Positions 1 to 9,156 of a stretch of 25,445 nt of DNA are shown in pieces; within the stretch, counting starts at the first letter, position 1, and each line of letters opens with the position of its first letter. The stretch is taken from NCBI GenBank assembly GCA_964651095.1, contig CAZYWO010000022.1:1-25445 (forward strand). The letters run 5' to 3'. Under the pieces are notes generated by a model. That model was not told the origin of the DNA and did no database searches. It saw nothing but the letters and a program-made list of their open reading frames with translations. The DNA comes from SUG1106 sp964651095 (GTDB taxonomy: Bacteria; Bacillota; Clostridia; Peptostreptococcales; Anaerovoracaceae). The position numbers and the translations under genes were made by a program.

Positions 1-651
1 ACCATGCAAGAATTTGCTACTCTAAGCGGATTAAGCAAAGGATACATTTCTATGCTCGAAAAAAATAGGCATCCACAAAATAACAAAGAAATTATTCCTT
101 CCATAGATACATTTAATAAAGTGGCTAAGGCAATGAAAATCACCTTAAATGATATATTAGAAGCTGTTAATTCCGAACAGCTAATAGACATATCTGCGAG
201 CAATGAACGATCCGCCAAAACACAAGAGCCATCAAATGTCGAGCCTGTATCTATAGGTAAAACGGTAAGCATACCCGTTTATGGTCGCATACCTGCTGGG
301 TCGCCAGCAGAAGCAACGGAGTATATAGAAGATTATATAGATGTACCTCTTTCCATGGCTAAGGACAAGGAATTGCTTGCATTAAAAGTCGTTGGCGACA
401 GCATGTATCCTAAGTATATTGAGGGAGATTATGTGCTTATTCAAAAGCGGCCAGACTGTGAAAGTGGTCAGGACTGTGCAGTCAGAGTAAACGGAAACGA
501 TGTCACACTGAAAAAGGTTATAAAAGAGCGTGACGGCATCATGCTCCAGCCTATAAACCCAGAATATGCACCTAAAAAATACGACTATACGGATGAGTTT
601 AATCCTGTATATATAATAGGAATCGTTATAGAGTTAAGAAGAAAAGTATAG
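1..651 (+). CDS. Prophage repressor, XRE HTH plus S24 (LexA-like) self-cleaving domain, 5' partial
   Basis: Transcriptional repressor of the CI/LexA type, expected to hold the element's lytic genes silent and to cleave itself during the SOS response. The frame is open to the left edge. Although an ATG lies at 4, it falls inside the helix-turn-helix (LSGLSKGYISMLEKN), so roughly the first 15-20 residues are outside the window. Numbering from that ATG: HTH about 1-50, linker 55-90, S24 peptidase domain 90-215 with the Ala98-Gly99 cleavage dipeptide, catalytic Ser133 in GDSM and the catalytic Lys at about 170 in TLKK. All the residues needed for autocleavage are present. It is followed directly by a gene remnant and a terminator, then by the recombinase on the same strand. 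Its operators are not visible here. The family call is firm; which of the adjacent elements it controls is inferred. Confidence 0.9.
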   Translation, partial: TMQEFATLSGLSKGYISMLEKNRHPQNNKEIIPSIDTFNKVAKAMKITLNDILEAVNSEQLIDISASNERSAKTQEPSNVEPVSIGKTVSIPVYGRIPAGSPAEATEYIEDYIDVPLSMAKDKELLALKVVGDSMYPKYIEGDYVLIQKRPDCESGQDCAVRVNGNDVTLKKVIKERDGIMLQPINPEYAPKKYDYTDEFNPVYIIGIVIELRRKV

Positions 652-653
652 GC

Positions 654-845
654 AACGAAAAAGGGCAGAGTTTTGAACTAGTTAAAATAGATGTGATTCC
701 ATATATAACAGGCGAATGGTATAAAGAACTCGCTGATATGAATTACTTTAAATCCGTTTTCGCCAATGGTTTTACTGTGGAATGGTCGCATGGTCAGGAT
801 CTTTGCCCAGACGAAATTTATTATAACAGTAAAGCTATACAATAA
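654..845 (+). pseudogene. DUF2442-like protein, N-terminally truncated remnant
   Basis: Starting in the last bases of the repressor gene, a frame stays open to a TAA at 843-845. It encodes a stretch ending in GEWYKELADMNYFKSV and then FTVEWSHGQDLCPDEIYYNS. This has the pattern of DUF2442 proteins: F..V....TVEW..GQD..PD.LY. The first beta strands of the family (about 25 residues) are missing and there is no ribosome site before the only in-frame candidates, GTG at 693 and ATG at 738. It therefore looks like the tail of a gene whose front was lost when the repressor was joined to it. DUF2442 proteins often pair with DUF4160 proteins, but no partner is present. It could still be a real 35-50 aa protein translated by read-through coupling from the repressor. 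Confidence 0.55.
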
Positions 846-889
846 AAACAAAACCCCCTGCACAAACAGGAGGCAATGTATAGGGCTGT

Positions 890-925
890 ATGGTACAGTC
901 CAGATTAGCACTCAAATTGTACCAT
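890..925. repeat. 8-bp perfect inverted repeat upstream of the recombinase
   Basis: ATGGTACA at 890-897 and its exact complement TGTACCAT at 918-925 are separated by 20 bp. It lies about 75 bp before the recombinase start and before the terminator at 951. The size and position would suit a recombinase arm/attP half-site pair or a regulator site. It is too widely spaced to be a terminator. Confidence 0.4.
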
Positions 926-950
926 CTCAGCCTAAAAATTACAAGTTTTT

Positions 951-972
951 GGGTATTTTTATACCCCTTTTT
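951..972 (+). terminator. Intrinsic terminator after the repressor region
   Basis: GGGTAT (951-956), a TTTT loop and ATACCC (961-966) are followed by a C and a T5 run. It would end transcripts from the repressor and DUF2442 remnant just before the recombinase, which must then have its own promoter or rely on read-through. Confidence 0.6.
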
Positions 973-1000
973 ACCAAATAATAATATTGAGGTATTTAAA

Positions 1001-2329
1001 ATGAGATGTGCAATTTACATTAGAGTTTCCAGTGCCGAACAACGCCGTGAGGGTTATTCTCTCCCAGAACAGCGCAGGGTTTTAACTGAATATGCGGAGG
1101 AAAAGGGCTATAAAATAGTAGATGTATACGCCGATGAAGGTATATCCGCTTCAAAAAAACCTCATCTGCGTCATGACTTTCAGCGCATGATGCGCGATGT
1201 TGAATCAGGTCTTATAGATATAATCATCTTTATCAAGCTTGACCGATGGTTTCGTAATGTGGGTGACTACTACCGCACACAGGAAATTCTTGACCGCCAC
1301 GGCGTAAAATGGGAAAGCGTATTTGAGGACTACGATACCACCACCAGAACCGGCAGGCTGAATCTCAACATCAAGCTCACCATAGCAGAAGATGAAGCAG
1401 CTAATACGTCAGAGCGTGTAAAATTCGTTTTAAATGCGAAAGTCAGAAACAGAGAGCCAAATACCGGAACACAGCCTTTTGGCTACAAGATTGAAAAAAT
1501 AGACGGTGTTAAGCGAATCGTAAAGGATCCAGAAACGCAAGCGGAAACAGAAGACATGTTTCGCATGTTTTTTGCCACGAAATCAAGTTATATCGTCACA
1601 AATTACATCAATAGCACCTATGGCAGAAACCTTGCAGATACAACTATTGCCCGCCGACTAAAAAATATAGCTTATACAGGCGAATATCAAGGAATCCCTG
1701 ACTATCGCCCTGCTTATATCACCCATGGGCAGCACGTAGAGATATTAAAAACCTTTGGCATGCACACAAGAAAAGCTCAGCGAAATAAAATCTATCTGTT
1801 TGCAGGCATGGTATATTGCCCCGAATGCGGCAAGATCATGTCCAGTTGCACCAGTAATAAAAAAACTCTTGCTTACCGCTGCCGATACCACTATAACCAA
1901 GGCTGCTCATATAAGCACATGGTAAAAGAAGAAGATATAGAATCATACCTCCTTGGCAATATCGGTAAAGCTCTTAAGTGTTACTCTCTGAGGGTGGCTG
2001 CAAAAAATAAAAATAAAGCCGCTGCCAGTCCGAAAAAATACGAAGACCAGCTTGAGCGACTTAACAACGTATACATTATGGGAAATATATCAAATGAAGA
2101 ATATCAGAAGCAGACGGCAGAACTTAAAGCTAAAATCGCCGATTTAAGAGCCGGAAGCAACCGAAACCAGTTAATACCTAAAGATGTCATAAATCTTCTC
2201 TCTGACAAAGCGTTTCCCACCTTATACAAGGGACTATCCCGCACCGAGAAGAAAGCGTTATGGAGAAGCTGCATTGACAAAATAAGCGTGGATGGCAAGT
2301 TGCCAAAAGCTATCCATTTTATAGAGTAA
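1001..2329 (+). CDS. Large serine recombinase (site-specific integrase)
   Basis: DNA strand exchange enzyme that integrates or excises a mobile element through a phosphoserine intermediate. Start chosen at ATG 1001 (442 aa), because TTGAGG at 987-992 is spaced 8 bases from it and the protein then begins MRCAIYIRVSS; a longer reading from 890 has no ribosome site. Domains: resolvase catalytic domain 1-145 with nucleophile Ser10 (RVS) and the EGYSLPEQ motif; recombinase domain about 155-265; zinc ribbon about 270-305 with Cys273, Cys276, Cys294 and Cys302; coiled-coil tail 345-385, the part that controls directionality in this family. Length is at the short end for large serine integrases. No excision factor is recognisable nearby. 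It is either the integrase of the phage to its right or of a separate element ending near 2500. Confidence 0.92.
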   Translation: MRCAIYIRVSSAEQRREGYSLPEQRRVLTEYAEEKGYKIVDVYADEGISASKKPHLRHDFQRMMRDVESGLIDIIIFIKLDRWFRNVGDYYRTQEILDRHGVKWESVFEDYDTTTRTGRLNLNIKLTIAEDEAANTSERVKFVLNAKVRNREPNTGTQPFGYKIEKIDGVKRIVKDPETQAETEDMFRMFFATKSSYIVTNYINSTYGRNLADTTIARRLKNIAYTGEYQGIPDYRPAYITHGQHVEILKTFGMHTRKAQRNKIYLFAGMVYCPECGKIMSSCTSNKKTLAYRCRYHYNQGCSYKHMVKEEDIESYLLGNIGKALKCYSLRVAAKNKNKAAASPKKYEDQLERLNNVYIMGNISNEEYQKQTAELKAKIADLRAGSNRNQLIPKDVINLLSDKAFPTLYKGLSRTEKKALWRSCIDKISVDGKLPKAIHFIE

Positions 2330-2334
2330 ATAAT

Positions 2335-2378
2335 AACCCCTAACCTGCTAGACCGTTCTGTCTAGCAGGTTAGGGGTT
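2335..2378 (+). terminator. Very strong intrinsic terminator after the recombinase
   Basis: A perfect 19-bp stem (2335-2353 with 360-378) and 6-base loop begins 5 bases after the recombinase stop and is followed by ATATTATTTT. It isolates the recombinase from the convergent structural operon. Confidence 0.9.
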
Positions 2379-2500
2379 ATATTATTTTGCGTCGATTTTA
2401 GTAAAATTGCAATGCTTCGAGAAAGAAAAGCTACATATAATATGGCTTAATCTGGCTTTTTGTATTATAACATGCGTATTAGATCTAATCAATAACAATT

Positions 2501-2530
2501 AGGTCACGAGTTCGAGCCTCGTATGCTCCA
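2501..2530 (+). other. tRNA 3' fragment, probable attachment-site core
   Basis: Reads as variable loop AGGTC (2501-2505), a T arm with a perfect 5-bp stem (ACGAG/CTCGT, 2506-2522) and loop TTCGAGC, acceptor strand ATGCTCC (2523-2529) and discriminator A (2530). The matching 5' acceptor (GGAGCAT), D arm and a paired anticodon arm are absent from the sequence to the left, so this is not a functional tRNA. The stop codon of the 2010-aa phage gene begins at the next base. A tRNA 3' end left at an element edge is the classic product of integration into a tRNA gene. Confidence 0.65.
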
Positions 2531-5500
2531 CTATGATGTCTTTCTCTTTCCACTGGTAGCCTGCAATAATTTAAGTTGTCTTTTCCTGTATGCTTCAGTA
2601 AGTGCCGAATCTGCCGTATTATTACTTACCGATGTCTTTGTGGTTGACGAGGAACTTGTACTGTCAAGTCCTAATTCCTTTAGCCACTGCTCCCATGTCA
2701 TACCCTTGTTGCCGCCTGAGCTGCTTGAACCGCCTGAATGTCCACTGTGCCCATAACTGCGTCTCTTGCTATATGACCGTCCGCTACTGCTACTATTAGT
2801 TTTTCCTGCACTTAACCAATCCGGAATAGTTCCATACGGATTCTTTGAATTAGACGAACCGAAATACTGGTACAAGCATGCTTTTTCTGTGTTGTCTTTA
2901 ATTCCCAGCGATTCAATATATGTTATTATCTCGCTTTTCTTTAACGAACCGTTTTTGTCTGCGTCAAACTGCATTTTCATGTCAGCTTTCATTACTGACA
3001 ACGAACCTAAATCGTAATTATATTTCTTTGTTAAACCATAACCCATGTTCGCTTGTGCAGAAGACAACCCCATAGCTTTGTAGGTTCTCTTGTTAATGCT
3101 GTAGTTTGCGGCAGATACAGCCTTATTATTCTGGCTGCTCGATACCCCTGCAATGTTTATTCCACTCATAACGTTACACATAGCATTTGAATATTCTTTA
3201 TAGGTACCACCCTTATCTAAATATTCATTTGCAGTATCAAGCTTGTTTTTGTATATATCATACGCATATGCCATGTTAGTTTTTGTGTTCGGATGAGTTT
3301 TTGCGAATAATGCCGCCGCTAAAGCCTTCGTATAATACCCTGTATCATGTGTCCTTGATACAATTTTTTCTTTCTGTACATAAAAATCCACGAAATCCTT
3401 ATTAGTTCCTCCGGCTGATTTATTCGCTTGGTAAGCCTCCTTGTCGTTATCACTTCCATTGGCTATTATATTTTGAGCTGCATATTTATTCCCATATGTT
3501 TTCTGGTCTGCTATCGTCGTTGATATCCAATGTGAATCATTGACTTCTTCAGCTTTCATCTCCCAAGTCATATTGCTGTATGATTTTGCACCCATCATAG
3601 TTTCTATAAGTTTAGTTTGCTCCTTTCGATTGGTTTTACCATATTTATACGCTTCATCATACGTCATTCTCTTGCCGTTTGATAAATCATATGTCGGGTT
3701 GCCTGTGAAGTTATAAAAGAAATGTGTCTTATCATAGCATTCTTCCATATGGTTGTATATTTTAATCAACTCTTTATCCGTTTTTGTATATTGTATCTGC
3801 TTTGTATTCGCCGGATTTATGAATGAATTAAGAAGGCGTGTTACTATGTTGCCGCCTGTTTCCTTGTCATTGCCGAATCTGTCAAGCTTAGGATTGAGTA
3901 TGTAATTTCGCAATCCCGGCACCTTATTTATCATTTTACGTGACCAAGACTGCCATGACTTAGCAAGGTCACCGTCTGCTGTAGAGCGTGTATCTCTTTG
4001 CTTTGTATCAAACGCTTGCGCTGCCTGTGACATCAGCTGTGGTGCAAACCCTCCAAGAAAATTCTGCGGGATAGATCCACCCAGAAGATTTAAGAGTGCT
4101 CCGCTCCAGTTTGTTTTACCATCGCTTTGATTATATACATCTTCCATGAAATTATCTAAAGTATCTTTTGATGAGGACATGAACGACATATCTATCATAG
4201 GATTCGTTATAGCACCGAATCCCTTTAAGATGTTATCTAAAGAAAACTTATCTTGCGACAATTCGTACATTTGCGCACCCATAAATAAAGAAGACTGCAT
4301 AGGTGCCGCCCAGTCTATAGTAAACGAGTATCCACCTATTTTAAGCGAATAATCCTGATATCCCATATCTCTATCATAATAGGCATCTCCCGAAACATCT
4401 CCGGCTTCTAACGTTATCAAGTCATTATTTGCAAGCCACATTCCTAATGCCATAACACCTGTTCCGGTCAGTCCTGTAGACATATGATGTATGCCGTTTA
4501 TCAGTGTTTCTGCATCTTTTGCTGTTAAAAGTTCACTTGTTGCTCTCAATATACTTATCGGGGAGTAATCTATTGACCGTCTGAATACATTTATCGGGGT
4601 TTTGACAAATGGGAGCTGTGATTCAAGGACCATGTTGCCAACTCTATACATGGAAGTTCCTAGCTTTGTCTTCCCTTTCTTCCCTGCGGTTGTCGTTTTT
4701 AACCCTACAAGAAAGTCCGATAAAGCACAACTATCTCTAAATGTAGCTATCTCTGCTTTATTCATAGCCCATGACGTTGCCTTGTCTAGGTCGGCTTTTT
4801 TAATGTTTTCGATATTGGCAAAATCTAAATTATGTGTTTTGCAATATCTTACAAATTGCTTTCTAAACTCAGGTCTAAACGTCGGTATAACGTCTTCCTT
4901 TTCTAGTGCTCTATAATCTAGCTGTATTGCGGCATTTATCGCTCTTGCTTTAACTATTTTTGAACCGTCCGGTCTTGTTGTTTCTATGAATCTGCTCTTT
5001 GAATCAGATTTTTCATAAACTTCATGAAACAATGCATTTAGTTCCGGCTTGTTATCGCTTATTTCTTTGTGTGTAACCTTTGTTGCCATCTCAGCAGAAC
5101 CGCCCATTTTTTCAATTTTGCCTTTCGCCGCTTTTGTCAATGCTCGTTCTATTGAATCTGAACCCGCTCTTGCGACAGCAAACATTACGTTTCCGCCAAA
5201 GTTTCTAAGGTGTGTCTTTGGATTTAAAAGCATAGAACAATGGCGAATCTCGTTAAACTTTTCAAATGCTGTTGACGGTATCTTATCCCATAATTCTACA
5301 TTTATATCTTTAAACACTTTGTCAATTTCTTCATTGCTTGTTGCCTTGATAATCCTGCTTGCCTGTTCCTCACTTAACTCTAAAGGCTCTTTCAATCTAT
5401 CCTTGAATTTAGCATTTAGCCTTTTCACTTCGCCTTTTGCAGTTCTTACCCTGCCCTCCGGCGTTGACCTCAAAATCATTTTGGCGGCGTTCATTGCTTG

Positions 5501-8500
5501 TCCTGCTGATGATGCAATTTCTGTAGCCTTTTCACTAATATCCATTATGCGCTTTATGTTCTCTGCTTCATCGCCTACGCCTTTGTTTATTTTATCCATC
5601 ATATCATTCAGTGCAACAGTAAGCTTTGCCTCCACCTCATGTATATCTGCCTTTACGCCTGTTGGTGTGGCTTCGATATCCATAATGCTTTTATAAACAT
5701 ACTCAGGGTCCTCTTCATACATTTTCTTAGCTTTTTCCATTGCTTCTTTTTGAGACATGAGATTCCTTTTATTGAAAAGTCCGCTACTCTGGGCATCATC
5801 AAATCCATTATTGACATTACCATTATCATCAGTCATATCAGACACGGTTTTTCGTATATTCGTATAATGCTGTGAAATCTCATCATTAGTTACACCCTTG
5901 TCTGCTCTTTCAATTACCTCTTTATCACTCTGTGCCTTTATCTCATCTGCCTTACTATCGTACTTTGTTGCTTTGCTCGATACGCTTTCAGGAGCTTTTG
6001 GGTCTATATTTAAGTGGTTTTCCTTGGCAGAGTTTGATTTTTCTGATATTTTATTAGTAGAGACGTACCCAGATTCGGTTTCGGACGTTAAGTGAGGAGG
6101 CGTTTGGCTTGTATTCACTGTCTGGGCAGTTTCTTTTTTTATGCCTTTTTCATATTTAGTATTGACTTTTTGTGAATCTTGATATATCTTATTTATAGGG
6201 TCAGATGTATCTGAAACCTCGGGCAATTGGAGCCCGTTGCGTGGCAGTTCTTCTAACCCATTTTTTTTATTCTCATATAGTATATTACCTTTTTCACGTT
6301 GTTCTTTTATAAAACCACTAAAATTATCTTTTCCATATTCTGAAGCGATTTCATTTTCCACCTCTACGTTGCCTTTTTTATCTAAATGCACTGCAACCAT
6401 AATAGGGTTTCCATTAGTATCAACCTTTTTTGTAAACACAACAAAACTGTTATCTTGTGTGTCTGATTTAAGTATAGCAGTAGGGTTTTCTAGATCTTTT
6501 CTTAAGTCTTTTACAGTGCCAACGCCGAGATTATGTCCTTGTGATTTTTCCTTTCCTAATTTCTTAATTCCTCTCAATGCGTCTTCATATCCGGCTGGAT
6601 AGGCTATTTTACGAACGGTATTTTGATTTATTTTCATATCAACGTCTTTAGCACCGTATGACTGTAATTTCTCTGGCGTTTTTCCGATAGTTAATTTTTG
6701 ACCTGTTTTAGACTTGCCTGTAATCACATCGTCTACCTGTTGTGAAAAGGCTTTATCGGATGCAGTTCTTTCAGCCTTAACTTTTTCAACGGCTTCCCTC
6801 TGCGCTCTGGATATCACATTCTGCCTAGCTTCTGTTATTGCCTTATTTAAAAAGTCTGATTCGCTTTTACTCAAAGGGATTCCAGCCTTTTGTCTTGCCA
6901 TAAGCTTAATTATTTTGTTATAGTTCTTTTTTGTTACAACTTTGCTTATGCCTTTACCTGCAAGTTCTAATCCGCCGCCCACTGCTGCGTCCATCGCCGT
7001 GTTAGCAAGCATATTAAGTCCAGCTTGCGACCAATTAACGTTGCCGTCTTTGTCGGTTGCTTCTCTAATAGACTGTGAAAGATTAAGCGGCGATGATACA
7101 ATGGCATCTGCCCCTCTATTTGCTATGAACTTAGTGCTTGCTTTAGTCGCATTCTTTTCAGCCGTTTTTTTTGCCAACTGAGCGGACTTTCCGATTAAAG
7201 CCTTTTCAGCAGTTCCAAGGGAATCTTTAGTCAACTTTTTCCCAATAGTTTTAGTGCCTGCTTTTGTAGTAGCTTTTACAAGCCCTTTCTTACTTGCAGT
7301 TTCAACACCTTTTTTCCCTGCGGCTTTTATTAGTCCTTTTCCTATAGCTTCTTCTACGCCACCAACACCGCCAGACGTGAGAAACGATGCCATAGCACCT
7401 ACAGTGTACCCCTGCTTATACTCTTTTGATTCCTTACCTTTTTCGATAATATTTTTATCGCCTTTAGAATACGCACCTGAACCCATTTTATCAAGTTCTA
7501 CAGGTAGCGGATTAACCCCCTGTATAGCGCCTATTCCACGTCTTTTCGATTCGTCGGCGTACTGCGCAGTATTCAATTTGCCTACCTTTTTGGCTAAATC
7601 CTTGCCAAGAGCCGCATTCTTAGCTTTTGAACCGCCTGACATTCTCTCGGCATTCTGCACACGCAAATACTCATCAGACGTTAAATTCTTATATTTAACA
7701 GTGTCTTTCATTTCGCTATTTACATAATCATCTATAGATTTGCGAGTTTCTTTACTGTTTGCCTTTATGGTTTCTTTGGCAATCCTATCTTTCTGTTCAT
7801 CTGAAAGACTACTATATTTCGGCTTATTAAGCTCATCATCTATCTGCTTTTTTTGTTCTGCGTATGTAGCAACGGTTACTCCTACATTTGTCATAGGTTT
7901 TTTAGTGCCCCAATTAACCTTTACGGTTTCCGTCTTGGAGGTTTTCCCCTGTGCATCTATGTTTTTACCTATTTTCTGCGCTTCTTTACCTGTCTTGCCA
8001 TGTGTAGATTTCCAAAGATCTTGATTCGCCTTTGCAAGGGTCTTGCTTTTCTCTCCAAGCTGACCGTATGTAGAAACTGTACTGTTTTTCTTTGACTGCT
8101 GCTTTTTTTGCGTCTGGCTTGCTTTTACGTATGCCTGTTTAATACTCTCTTGCCTTGATTTTTTCTTTTCTGCCTGCTGTTTTTTAACTTCTGCCTGTTT
8201 ATTAGCAAGAGTTTTCTGGCTTTGCTTATATGCGTTATATGCGTTTTGGCTTGCCTGACGTCTTTTTTCTGCTCTTTGTTTACTGGCTTCAGTGCGTTTC
8301 TGTGCCTGCGCCTGTGCTGCCGCATTATTTTTAGCTACAAGTTTATCCCATGATGAGGCTTGAGGTTTATTCTGCTGTTTTGAAGCTGTTTTAGTTGCCG
8401 CTTTTACCACAGCTGCCGCCGCTTGTTTTTTCTTATTTGAACTGCTTGATACTTTTTTGGTTGTTGCTACTTTTTTCGTTGCCGCCGCTTTTTTTGTCGC

Positions 8501-8563
8501 TGTTGCGGCAACCTTTGTTACTTTTACTAATCCCGCAAGCGGGTTCTTTTTCTTCTTCGCCAT
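2531..8563 (-). CDS. Giant virion-associated (polyvalent-type) protein with MuF-C-like and EF-hand segments
   Basis: 2010 aa, last gene of the structural operon, starting one base after the 186-aa gene with AGAAGGG ahead of its ATG. Visible layout: Lys/Ala/Gln-rich low-complexity N terminus (1-160); Gly/Ala/Lys-rich helical part with a possibly membrane-active stretch (385-550); a domain at about 620-781 (GHNLG, FVVFTKK, VAVHLDKKGNVEVENEIASE, LYENKK, LQLP) resembling the MuF C-terminal group of phage BECR-fold nucleases; a helical segment with LLNPKTHLRNFGGN at 1112-1125, like the large polyvalent protein domains; a long alpha-rich C-terminal half; a single EF-hand loop DADKNGSLKKSE at 1867-1878; and a Ser/Gly-rich tail with HSGHSGG. 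By position and size it may be an internal protein ejected with the DNA. There is no protease or lytic motif I can identify. Function is inferred; the domain names are pattern recognition, not search results. Confidence 0.75.
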   Translation of the reverse strand: MAKKKKNPLAGLVKVTKVAATATKKAAATKKVATTKKVSSSSNKKKQAAAAVVKAATKTASKQQNKPQASSWDKLVAKNNAAAQAQAQKRTEASKQRAEKRRQASQNAYNAYKQSQKTLANKQAEVKKQQAEKKKSRQESIKQAYVKASQTQKKQQSKKNSTVSTYGQLGEKSKTLAKANQDLWKSTHGKTGKEAQKIGKNIDAQGKTSKTETVKVNWGTKKPMTNVGVTVATYAEQKKQIDDELNKPKYSSLSDEQKDRIAKETIKANSKETRKSIDDYVNSEMKDTVKYKNLTSDEYLRVQNAERMSGGSKAKNAALGKDLAKKVGKLNTAQYADESKRRGIGAIQGVNPLPVELDKMGSGAYSKGDKNIIEKGKESKEYKQGYTVGAMASFLTSGGVGGVEEAIGKGLIKAAGKKGVETASKKGLVKATTKAGTKTIGKKLTKDSLGTAEKALIGKSAQLAKKTAEKNATKASTKFIANRGADAIVSSPLNLSQSIREATDKDGNVNWSQAGLNMLANTAMDAAVGGGLELAGKGISKVVTKKNYNKIIKLMARQKAGIPLSKSESDFLNKAITEARQNVISRAQREAVEKVKAERTASDKAFSQQVDDVITGKSKTGQKLTIGKTPEKLQSYGAKDVDMKINQNTVRKIAYPAGYEDALRGIKKLGKEKSQGHNLGVGTVKDLRKDLENPTAILKSDTQDNSFVVFTKKVDTNGNPIMVAVHLDKKGNVEVENEIASEYGKDNFSGFIKEQREKGNILYENKKNGLEELPRNGLQLPEVSDTSDPINKIYQDSQKVNTKYEKGIKKETAQTVNTSQTPPHLTSETESGYVSTNKISEKSNSAKENHLNIDPKAPESVSSKATKYDSKADEIKAQSDKEVIERADKGVTNDEISQHYTNIRKTVSDMTDDNGNVNNGFDDAQSSGLFNKRNLMSQKEAMEKAKKMYEEDPEYVYKSIMDIEATPTGVKADIHEVEAKLTVALNDMMDKINKGVGDEAENIKRIMDISEKATEIASSAGQAMNAAKMILRSTPEGRVRTAKGEVKRLNAKFKDRLKEPLELSEEQASRIIKATSNEEIDKVFKDINVELWDKIPSTAFEKFNEIRHCSMLLNPKTHLRNFGGNVMFAVARAGSDSIERALTKAAKGKIEKMGGSAEMATKVTHKEISDNKPELNALFHEVYEKSDSKSRFIETTRPDGSKIVKARAINAAIQLDYRALEKEDVIPTFRPEFRKQFVRYCKTHNLDFANIENIKKADLDKATSWAMNKAEIATFRDSCALSDFLVGLKTTTAGKKGKTKLGTSMYRVGNMVLESQLPFVKTPINVFRRSIDYSPISILRATSELLTAKDAETLINGIHHMSTGLTGTGVMALGMWLANNDLITLEAGDVSGDAYYDRDMGYQDYSLKIGGYSFTIDWAAPMQSSLFMGAQMYELSQDKFSLDNILKGFGAITNPMIDMSFMSSSKDTLDNFMEDVYNQSDGKTNWSGALLNLLGGSIPQNFLGGFAPQLMSQAAQAFDTKQRDTRSTADGDLAKSWQSWSRKMINKVPGLRNYILNPKLDRFGNDKETGGNIVTRLLNSFINPANTKQIQYTKTDKELIKIYNHMEECYDKTHFFYNFTGNPTYDLSNGKRMTYDEAYKYGKTNRKEQTKLIETMMGAKSYSNMTWEMKAEEVNDSHWISTTIADQKTYGNKYAAQNIIANGSDNDKEAYQANKSAGGTNKDFVDFYVQKEKIVSRTHDTGYYTKALAAALFAKTHPNTKTNMAYAYDIYKNKLDTANEYLDKGGTYKEYSNAMCNVMSGINIAGVSSSQNNKAVSAANYSINKRTYKAMGLSSAQANMGYGLTKKYNYDLGSLSVMKADMKMQFDADKNGSLKKSEIITYIESLGIKDNTEKACLYQYFGSSNSKNPYGTIPDWLSAGKTNSSSSGRSYSKRRSYGHSGHSGGSSSSGGNKGMTWEQWLKELGLDSTSSSSTTKTSVSNNTADSALTEAYRKRQLKLLQATSGKRKTS

Positions 8564-8564
8564 G

Positions 8565-9125
8565 CTAATATCCCTTCTTTGCCTGTCGCAGATATGCTAT
8601 TCTTGCATCTATTACAGCCTGTTCTACTATACCAGTGCCTTTCTTCAACTTCTCTAGTTTGTTTATGTCATAATACTGGCTATATCGTGCCGTATAAAAG
8701 TCCTTCTGTTGCTGTGCTTTTGTCTGAGCATCTTCACGAGCATTCGCCCTGTCCTCCGCTTCTCTGTTTTGGATATATTCCTGCTTTGCACTGTTCATAG
8801 TTTGCGCATAATTGAACTTATTATCTTGTGCAGTAGTGTTGATATCCTTTATAGTAGATGATAAATCACTGTTGATGGTATTCCTCGTATTACCATAATC
8901 TGTATCAAGTTTAATGTTCGATGTCTCTGTCGCGCCGCCCCTTATTCCTGCCTGTGCCAACTGCGTGTTTAATTTCTGCTGATTCTGCATGCGGCTTATA
9001 TATGCCTGTTTTAGCTGGCTATTTGCGCTGTTCTGCGCATCTGCAATTTGAGTTTTAGTGTCAGAATCAACCTTTTTGTTGTATTCATTTATTGCATTGT
9101 CATAATATGATGTATTATACGCCAT
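8565..9125 (-). CDS. Probable internal virion/ejection protein, 186 aa
   Basis: Not a family I can name. It is a 186-aa, Gln/Asn/Ala-rich and mostly helical protein. The centre (about residues 40-75) has the pattern SRMQNQQKLNTQLAQAGIRGG, and the C-terminal third is charged coiled coil. Small Gln/Ala-rich proteins of this type lie beside the large internal proteins of short-tailed phages. Start is supported by GGAGG six bases before the ATG; its stop (8565-8567) is one base from the start of the 2010-aa gene, so the two are translationally coupled and probably work together. No signal peptide or membrane segment. Confident as a gene, weak on role. Confidence 0.65.
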   Translation of the reverse strand: MAYNTSYYDNAINEYNKKVDSDTKTQIADAQNSANSQLKQAYISRMQNQQKLNTQLAQAGIRGGATETSNIKLDTDYGNTRNTINSDLSSTIKDINTTAQDNKFNYAQTMNSAKQEYIQNREAEDRANAREDAQTKAQQQKDFYTARYSQYYDINKLEKLKKGTGIVEQAVIDARIAYLRQAKKGY

Positions 9126-9156
9126 CTTTATCCTCCAAAAAAAGATCCTCCCAAAA

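Noticed and set aside
890..1000. N-terminal extension of the recombinase
   Set aside because: It would be translated through a terminator and an inverted repeat and lacks a ribosome site; the family starts at the RVS motif region, matching ATG 1001.
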